Shown in pieces: positions 1-64,000 of a stretch of DNA of 64,000 nucleotides. The DNA is from Istiophorus platypterus (taxonomy: Eukaryota; Chordata; Actinopteri; Istiophoriformes; Istiophoridae): positions 16,816,001 through 16,880,000 of the forward strand of contig CM029114.1 in NCBI GenBank assembly GCA_016859345.1, read 5' to 3'. The first letter of the stretch is position 1. Every line of letters starts with the position of its first letter. A program made the translations under genes and the position numbers. The notes below the pieces were generated by a model. The model worked only from the letters and a program-made list of their open reading frames with translations, was not told the origin of the DNA and did no database searches.

Positions 1-1448
1 TTGTTGGTGCTACAGGCTTTCTGTACAGCAATCCATCATGGAAACATGTTTTACTTTTTGACACAAGCTGAAAAACAAACTATAGTAAATAATGCACAGT
101 AGCAATGCTGTGGCTGAGGGTTATGTAGTCTGAGGAAGAGACTTTTGCACGGTCCCCAAAACGTACAGAAACCCTAATCTGGCTTGTGTGAAAAGATATT
201 AGTTGTGTATAACATACACTTTTTCCTAAGCCCTAAAACTTCCCCATAAAATCGTCCCTCTCCCAGTCTTCAAATCAAACACGACTTCCTGGCTGAGATG
301 TTCCTAGAATCTCAACGCACTTCTTAATAAGCTCCTGAGTCAGCATTATGTCAGCAATAGTGAAAGAGTGAAATAGCAAGTTATTTCAGACACAGAAACT
401 GATCTGTAAATCTTGAGGCCTAGGTCATTATGCAGAGTGACTATGTTCATAAATGAGCATGAGTCTTTTTCTGTGAATTACACTTAGAGCAAAGTGTCTG
501 AACTGCATTGACAAAGTCCTCCCCCAAACCCAGGGAAACGGTGGCCTTACTTAATCTCAGTAACCATAGTGACACTTCACTTAAAACCGATATACATTAG
601 GTTCTTTTAGTTTAAAGGCATTTTCTTTTTATTCAGTCAAAAACACTGGTAGCTGGAGCTCTGATAATGTACCAAAAAAAAAGCAGTGTTTTGTTTTTCA
701 GTTGTTAAACCTGTGGTGATTACAGATTACAAAAACAATCTTTCTACATTGAAAACTGAACAGTCAAACAGAAAATAAACTAAGCAAACGCATACTTTCC
801 CTCTATGAGTCAGACCATAAAATTTAATTATGCCCTACATAAAAACTTTCCTTGTATTATATTGTGTAAAATGTTGTTACGAACCACTGCCCTCTTTACT
901 AAGAAGAAAGTATATGGTATACATTTGGTATAATACTACCATCCACCATCTTTTGTCTCCATTATGCCATGCCACAGTCCCAGCAGTAATAAGTGTGTAC
1001 ATTAATGTGCTACACTTTATAAAACATGACATTGATCTCATTGAATGAAGTCCCGATATTCTGGAACTGGGTTTCCATTGACCTTATGAATTATTGTGAG
1101 TCAAGGACCATTTATCATTTTCATCAGACTGCTCACAAGATTGGGAGTCACATTGGCCAGTGAGTACTTAAGTGCTCTTCATTACATTTACCTTTCTGTG
1201 TATGTGTGGATATGTGTGTGTGTACTTCTATGGACCAGTTTGAGTTTCAGACCACTGGAGTGAGGACATTTTGGGAAAGTGGGGACATTCTGGCCGGTGC
1301 TCACTTTATGTGTTTCATATTTCACTTTATGAAACACCTTTCAATGGCTGTTCGTGGGTTAAGACTTGGTTTTAGGGTTAAGGCTGGTATCAGTTTTAGG
1401 TCAGGGAAAGTGGCTAAGGAATGCACAAAGATAGAAGTACAAAAACTA

Positions 1449-1516
<68 letters not shown>

Positions 1517-3224
1517 TGTTCTGTGCAAGGTTTCCCCTTGAGGGCTATGCATTCATGAGACTCTCCAGTGTATTTCTAATGGATGCATTACCTACTTGAC
1601 TCACACAGTGTGTGTGTGTGTGTTTACGTGTGTTTTCCTCATGCATGCTTATGTCAGAACGAGTGTGTGTGACTGAAAGTGTACTGAATGTGTCAGCTCC
1701 TTTTTTTAGCACTGTGACACTGTATTCACTGTGTGAAGTGACAATAGATATGCCTCCTGTTGAGAAAGTGCCTTAATTTTTCATAAGCACTTTGAGCACA
1801 GAAGTGAATTATTAATGTCATTCTTCTTCAGGTGTAACATAAAACCCCATAGAGGTGTCATGACAAAGCAGAGTTGGTGAAAAAAGGCTGACCACAACTT
1901 ACCTAACTGTCAACCCAGAGAGATCATTATTAATGACCGCACACTCAGGACGGTAATACGACTCAATTAGGACTTTTTCACACAGGAACACTGATCTGTT
2001 AAGGTAATTGTCGTTTGTCTTTCAAACATAGGTCTTTGCTTGCGACAGGACTGTTAAAGATAGAGTAGCGCTGCTTGTGTGATAAGAGAGATCTACTGCC
2101 CTGTTTTCCCCCTAAGCATCAGGAGAAACAGAGTGTTCCTGCAGGTTACCTTAGTGAGGAAAAATAAAACTTTCTGTGCTACAGTTTAACTTTATTTTTT
2201 TTCTTGCTGATGTTTAACTTCATAGTTTGACTGGCATCGATCTGTAGCAAGGGTATGATGCTTGACCACACCTCATCAGCCCTGCGGGAAGGAGTCTGAG
2301 CACCTGTAAACTTCCCGATACATGTCCTCATAAATTCCATAATTCATTAAATATACCAAGCAGAAATCTGCTGCCTTTTTTTTTTTTTTACACAGCCTGA
2401 CTAGGAAAAAAAACAAAAAAACAAAAAACAAAAAAAAAACATTGTTCAGTCAGCAGGTTTCCTTAAAGGGCAACTAGTGTGCTAGCTAGATGTTTGTGTG
2501 TCATTACACTTGTCCTGATTCTCATGTCAACAGTGCATTGAGCAGTGTCTTGCATGGATGAAAAGGGCCGTGATGATGCAAGACTTACTCAACCTCGTAC
2601 CCGTTTCATGTTTTATGGGTTTAAGGAGGAAGAGCTCTGCTTTCAAGGTCTATCACATGGAGAAAAAAAAAGATAAAGAGAGAACATGAGCCCGAGAACA
2701 TTGTAAAAAGGTTACCTGTACCACTGACCTCTGGTGTTATCTTAAGAGACAAGAGTGAAATAGTTCTTACTTGCAACAAGCTGAAAAACAAGCTGAGATA
2801 TACAAGCTCATCCAGGAGAGACATTATACTAGTAAACTTTATTTATTTTGGATGATGTGATGCATCAGGCTGGTATTCAGATGTGGCATTTCATTTGATT
2901 TGTTTGGGCTCTATCATGCGTAAAAACGTGTTGAATGGAGAATGGAGGAATACAAAGCACACTACAGACACTGGCCTTATCTTTAGCAAAGTAAATTGCC
3001 TGCCTGTGAGAAACACAGTGGTTAGGGAAACAGAAGCACTCACTGAAAGTGAGAAATGGTCAAAAGTGTAAGTGTAAACCAGTGTGAATGCCAGCTAACT
3101 AGGTGGACAGAGGGAGGGTGACGAAGAGAAAAACTGGAAATGAGGAATGAGCAAAACTGTCAAATCAGTGTGGGAGGTCAGTCTCAGCAGTGCTGAGTGA
3201 TGGAGGTCTCGTTTCCATGGTTAC
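1..3224 (-). other. usp43 intron 6 (partial)
   Basis: Intron sequence left of exon 6. It holds a (TG)32 microsatellite at 1451-1514, a shorter TG run near 1609-1622, a T-run at about 2378-2390 and an A-rich stretch at 2405-2440. No further usp43 exon was recognised here. Confidence 0.8.
1451..1514. repeat. (TG)32 microsatellite
   Basis: Uninterrupted TG dinucleotides. The His-Thr and Cys-Val open frames across it are repeat artefacts. Confidence 0.98.
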
Positions 3225-60563
<57,339 letters not shown>

Positions 60564-60641
60564 GGCTCTAGTACTTGGTGAGACTGGGAGAAAAATGAAA
60601 CAGGCTGTGGAGTCGCACCTGTCTGCCTGGCTGTCTACCGC

Positions 60642-60679
60642 CCCTCCTCCTCTTCCTCCTCCTCCTCCTCCTCCTCTTT
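60642..60679 (-). repeat. Interrupted (GGA)n/(TCC)n tract just upstream of the usp43 ATG
   Basis: The plus strand reads mostly (CTC)n, interrupted once; on the transcribed minus strand this is a purine (GAG)n tract ending about 80 bp before the start codon, followed upstream by further GGGAGG. If transcribed it lies in the 5' leader and could form G-quadruplex-like structure. It could also be part of the promoter. Confidence 0.7.
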
Positions 60680-61063
60680 CCCTCCCCTGAAACCCTACCG
60701 CCGTGGTGGCACCGATGCGGTGCCAATAAGGCACATGATTACTGACTTCGTTCCGTTGACAGCCCGCTTCTCTCACCGCTGCGCGTTGTGATGGGTGACG
60801 CTCCCTCTCCAGGAACTAGAGAGATGAGCTGCTCTCCTCCCTCCACGCCGCAGGTTCAATTACACTTCCTCGTCGATGGCTCTCGGCTTAAGACCGAGCT
60901 CCTGGTGGTCTCTCTGTCTCTCTCACCACCACCACCACTCCTCCCTCCCTCCCTCCCTTCTTTCCCGTCTATGGAGCTACGCTGAACAAGTCTCTATTTG
61001 GAGGATTGTCTCTAACGCCCGCCCCTCAGACATGAATTTAATTAACCTGGATAACAATACGTA

Positions 61064-61462
61064 TTATTTATCACGAGAGGAAGGTGTCTGCGGTGAGCAG
61101 GAAACGCTCCTGAGACAGTCCCTCGCTGTTACTGGTATGGTAACTTTACATGTCTCTTTTTTTTTTATTACACTGAGAACAAGGAAGTCGTGTTTGATAG
61201 GTGTCAGGCGCTGTGGCCTTAAACTGCCCCCTGTAGGATCGACCACACCACCACCTGGCTTAATATTTTTAGAGACTGTTGAAGAAAACATCTCTGGCAT
61301 TTCTTGGATATCGCTGGATAGTAAGGGTATGGGCTCATTGACATAGTAAACATGTCCATGGCCACCTGTAGGACAAGTCCCTGATGTATCTATATTCACA
61401 GTCCCCAACTGGGAATTTTGGGGTCCTGTGTTTTGGGGTATGGTGATAATGTCGCTGTACAT
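61064..61462 (-). other. Unidentified 132-codon ORF between cfap52 and usp43
   Basis: ATG at 61462, reading MYSDIITIPQNTGPQN and later VYYVNEPIPLLSSDIQEMPE, ending SSRDK-stop. The composition is protein-like (many Pro, Ser, Gly, Asp; balanced codons), unlike the simple-repeat translations elsewhere. The minus strand just upstream reads attatgtacag|CGAC, a possible splice acceptor. Near its 3' part there is GTAATAAAAAAAAAA (about 61158-61172), which looks like a poly(A) signal plus A-tract, so it could be a fragment of a retrocopy. I do not recognise the family. It may equally be a chance ORF. Confidence 0.3.
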
Positions 61463-62663
61463 AATATGATCCTGTTGCAGTTAAAGAGGCTGCCCGCAAA
61501 TATGTATTCTGCTATTGCTATGTTGATATAACCTTGTCTGCGACACACCAGCGTTTACAGACAGATGCGATGCATCCTGGAAATAGCCTGCCCACTGTTT
61601 CCATTCAAATTAGTGCTGCTGCTTCTACACAAAGTGGGTGAGGTGGAAGTTAACGAACAATTTGGTCAGATACGTTATGTGTAGTTCTGGTTCTCGATAA
61701 GGATCCAGCTTCTTTTGCGCTATATTCAGATTCTAATTATCTGAAGCTTAATTTCACAGCTCACCAGTACTAAAGATTGAATTTCCTGGGCCAGACATGC
61801 TGATTTTTTTGAAATAGGTAATCCAGGCTTGATCCAATATTTCAGTTATTTCCCTGATGCTCTTATTCTGGCATTGTTAGAAAACATGCACACACAAGAC
61901 ACCACCATAAATAAATTCTGTGTAAAACTGTGTCTTTATGTATATTTCTTTTCACTTGTACTGTAGTTGTACTCTGTTCATAAGTAGGGTGGAAAAGGGC
62001 AAAGGCAGAGATGCCCTATTTTAGGACTCCGGGGATGTTTTCGCTGACATGGTTTATACTGCAGGTTTGTTATTTTACTTTTCTGGGGGAAGCAGGGGTG
62101 AGTTATTAATTATTTAGCCATTTAGCCATTTTGAAGAATAGTGAGGAGAATGGGTTAAGATCAGAGACAGTCAGAGGCTTTTTGTGGTACGTTGCCTCTC
62201 TCTCTAACCAGTATCCTTCAGGGAATAGCTGTTGATAGATTAGCTGACAGCAACCATGTGTTTAAGTGCCGAGAATCTGGGTCTCCTCTATGTCTTTTTT
62301 GTAGCAGTGAGAGGAATCATATCTGAGTAAAATATGCATGTAATGTACTGTATAATATAGTCTTGTTTTCACATATTCAGGTTTCAATGGCATTGAATGT
62401 ATGTAACAAGCCATTAATTCTGCTGTTCTCAAACAGTCTAAAGAAGCATGATGTAGACTCTTTAATGTGAAGTATAATGTAATGTTATATTTATGCAAAG
62501 TGTTGCTCTATGAACTCATACCTATTCAGCTCCTGTGGGGAATTTACACATAAGTGACTACACTGCTCAAGAAGTGTAATCTTTTCACTTCTGTCTTTGA
62601 TGTCCTTTCGCTGCTGAAAAAGGACACAGTCATATATAGTCATTAATGCTTAATCAAATTACA

Positions 62664-62669
62664 TTTATT
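62664..62669 (-). terminator. Candidate cfap52 poly(A) signal (AATAAA)
   Basis: Canonical AATAAA on the minus strand about 180 bases downstream of the cfap52 stop codon, a normal distance for a short 3' UTR. Choice between this and the ATTAAA at 62772 needs transcript data. Confidence 0.5.
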
Positions 62670-62771
62670 TCCTCTGGTCAGAGTCCACGCACATTCTGCA
62701 CCGTTCATGTAAGACTGTTACATTTCTATGACAATGTTTGCTAAGTCAGAGAAAAGATTAAGAAAGAAATT

Positions 62772-62777
62772 TTAATA
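62772..62777 (-). terminator. Candidate cfap52 poly(A) signal (ATTAAA)
   Basis: ATTAAA on the minus strand, about 75 bases after the cfap52 stop. It is the common variant of the hexamer. A canonical hexamer lies further on at 62664-62669. Confidence 0.35.
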
Positions 62778-62850
62778 AATTTGAGTGTGAGTGTGGTGGT
62801 ATTTGATTAAAAGTTGCTTGCTGTAGCTTCTAGTGTCCACGAGTGTCACA

Positions 62851-63032
62851 TTAAGAGGAAGACGGGTGAGGAAACCGCCACCGGATAATGGCTCCATCCG
62901 TGCTGGTGCTGACTAAGGTGCGGTTGTTGGAGCAGACCTTGATGCTGGTGATACTGCCACCGTGAGCTATCCCTATGTGGGTGACTACACCTTCCATGTA
63001 GTCCCATACCTTCACCAGTTTGTCATCTCCAC
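62851..63032 (-). CDS. cfap52: cfap52 terminal coding exon
   Basis: The acceptor reads ttttcacactag|GT GGA GAT GAC. The exon supplies the last WD40 repeat: GGDDKLVKVWDYMEG, a HIGIAHGGSITSIKV strand pair, then STDGAIIRWRFPHPSSS and a TAA at 62853-62851. The two bases at the start complete the Gly codon begun by the last G of the previous exon. The human protein ends in a very similar DGAILRWKYP-type motif, so the length is as expected. Confidence 0.95.
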
Positions 63033-64000
63033 CTAGTGTGAAAAGGTGAAAAATGTATCGATACATGCATTGTAGTGTCAGTGTCTAGAAGACAAAAACA
63101 AACACTCTGAAAAGAGGAAAACACACGCAACAATATTTGAGGGTAAAAAAGCCTTGTGAAAAATGAGGAGAATGCATAGATCAAGAAAAATCAAATTATT
63201 TAATGATGCAGTATTTTAATTGAGCCCTATCCAAGACTACCGTATATTTACAAAAAAGACAATCATGTTTGATCTGAATATGAGCTTCATTAGCAGTAAA
63301 CCAGCAGCAAGTGTAAAATGAAATCTATCCTTATACTGAATGCTCAAACACCCAAGAGATTTTATAGATTCCTAATTTATATTTGGTTGAATGAAATGAG
63401 CAATATAACAAGCAAAAGATGTGTAATGGGCCATACCTGTCACAAAGTGTTTGCCATCCTGTGAGATGTGCATGCCATTGATGGCGCCAGACTGCGAGCC
63501 CTCCAGTTCTCTGATGGCAGAGCCGTCATACACGTCCCAGTAGGCGACCTGAGGAAGAGGTTACCATGCAGAAACCCTCAAATGTAGCTACAGGTGTTTA
63601 ACATTCATCGTCGGCATTGCTTATGGAAGACACAGTGTCCAAGTGGGAGGGAGATACAAACATATTTATCTTGAGTTTGCTGTAAATTGATATTGTGGTG
63701 TCTCTTTTCTTCACTGTTTTGTGACATAGAATCATTCATTTTTAAAGTAAGACAACAAGGAGAAAAAAAATCAAATATGCATCATAAATGATATGTAACC
63801 TTTGAATCTCTCTGCTGCAGTTTGAAGTATAGTACTAACTGCTATTGATGATTGATGCAGTTGTTGGACAGACTAATGGTCAATGATACAGATGATGAAT
63901 CATCTCTATATTTTTGTGCTTTTGCTCTCTTACATCATCATTCACAAGCTTTAATAGGCTGTATGGGACCTTTAAACTATTACCTGTACTTCTTCATTAT
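62851..64000 (-). CDS. cfap52: Cilia- and flagella-associated protein 52 (3' end of the gene)
   Basis: CFAP52 (WDR16) is a WD40 protein that sits inside doublet microtubules of motile cilia and is needed for ciliary motility. Two coding exons are clear, 63548-63437 and 63032-62851. They join in phase 1 across a short GT-AG intron and encode the last WD40 blades with the C-terminus. Telling matches to the family are AYWDVYDGSAIRELEGS, then SGAINGMHISQDGKHFVTGG, then DDKLVKVWDYMEG and ITSIKVCSNNRTLVS, ending DGAIIRWRFPHPSSS-stop. The gene runs on beyond base 64000. Its stop lies 2.3 kb upstream of the usp43 ATG on the same strand, as in mammals. Confidence 0.94.
63437..63548 (-). CDS. cfap52: cfap52 penultimate coding exon
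   Basis: 112 bp (37 codons plus one base). The acceptor reads cctcttcctcag|GTC GCC TAC and the donor GTG ACA G|gtatgg. It encodes VAYWDVYDGSAIRELEGS, then QSGAINGMHISQDGKHFVT. The order of a Trp-containing strand, a linker with RELEGS and a new WD40 start is characteristic of CFAP52. The intron to the terminal exon is 404 bp. Confidence 0.95.
63984..64000 (-). CDS. cfap52: Possible 3' end of the next upstream cfap52 exon (edge fragment)
   Basis: At the right edge the minus strand reads AT AAT GAA GAA GTA CAG|gtaata. It ends in a good donor in phase 0, the phase needed by the exon starting at 63548, and would leave a 435-bp intron. Only 17 bases are visible, and the encoded NEEVQ does not match the Asp-Arg-Lys I expect before this junction, so this may be a chance donor. 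Confidence 0.3.

Larger units (their letters stand above)
60564..62850 (-). other. Intergenic region between cfap52 and usp43
   Basis: About 2.3 kb. It contains the cfap52 3' UTR and its poly(A) hexamers at the right, A+T-rich unremarkable DNA in the middle, an unidentified 132-codon ORF at 61064-61462, a (CCT/ACC)-rich stretch around 60920-60960, and the usp43 leader and promoter at the left. Confidence 0.8.

Noticed and set aside
2716..2740. A 25-bp micro-exon-like segment (ttaag|ATAACACC...GTACAG|gtaacc) on the minus strand, downstream of usp43 exon 6.
   Set aside because: The acceptor lacks a good pyrimidine tract, and the encoded residues in the required phase do not fit what follows in USP43.

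Overview
The window is vertebrate nuclear DNA, most probably from a spiny-rayed (percomorph) teleost. Coding sequence is broken into short exons with GT-AG boundaries, non-coding DNA fills more than 97% of the window, CA/TG microsatellites are abundant, and there are several degraded DNA-transposon remnants of types typical of teleosts. Nothing bacterial, plasmid or phage is present. No CRISPR array, operon, rRNA or tRNA gene was seen.

Two protein-coding genes can be supported, both on the minus strand. (1) usp43 (ubiquitin-specific peptidase 43) occupies 3225-60563. Six coding exons give the first 414 residues in one continuous frame: a basic N-terminal tail, the Cys box of the USP fold with the catalytic Cys131, and the first CxxC of the zinc ribbon. 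The second half of the catalytic domain, with the His box, and the C-terminal tail lie beyond base 1. (2) cfap52 (WDR16), a WD40-repeat protein of ciliary doublet microtubules, enters from the right edge. Its last two coding exons are at 63437-63548 and 62851-63032, and a possible fragment of the exon before sits at the very edge.

The layout from right to left (direction of transcription) is: the cfap52 3' end (stop at 62851, candidate poly(A) signals at 62772-62777 and 62664-62669); about 2.3 kb between the genes, holding an unidentified 132-codon ORF; a CpG-rich usp43 promoter and first exon (about 59940-60880); then introns of 9.1, 27.4, 13.3, 3.4 and 2.9 kb and part of a sixth. The order cfap52 then usp43 on the same strand matches the mammalian CFAP52-USP43 neighbourhood, which supports both identifications. 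The two proteins act in unrelated processes (cilium structure and deubiquitination), so their adjacency is conserved gene order and not a functional unit.

The introns hold simple repeats, five degraded copies of one teleost hAT-type MITE family, an internally deleted Tc1/mariner relative, a hAT-like element of about 1 kb with an internal repeat, a 59/56-bp tandem duplication and some clean hairpins. I found no convincing evidence of a new biological system. The best unexplained item is the coding-like ORF at 61064-61462.
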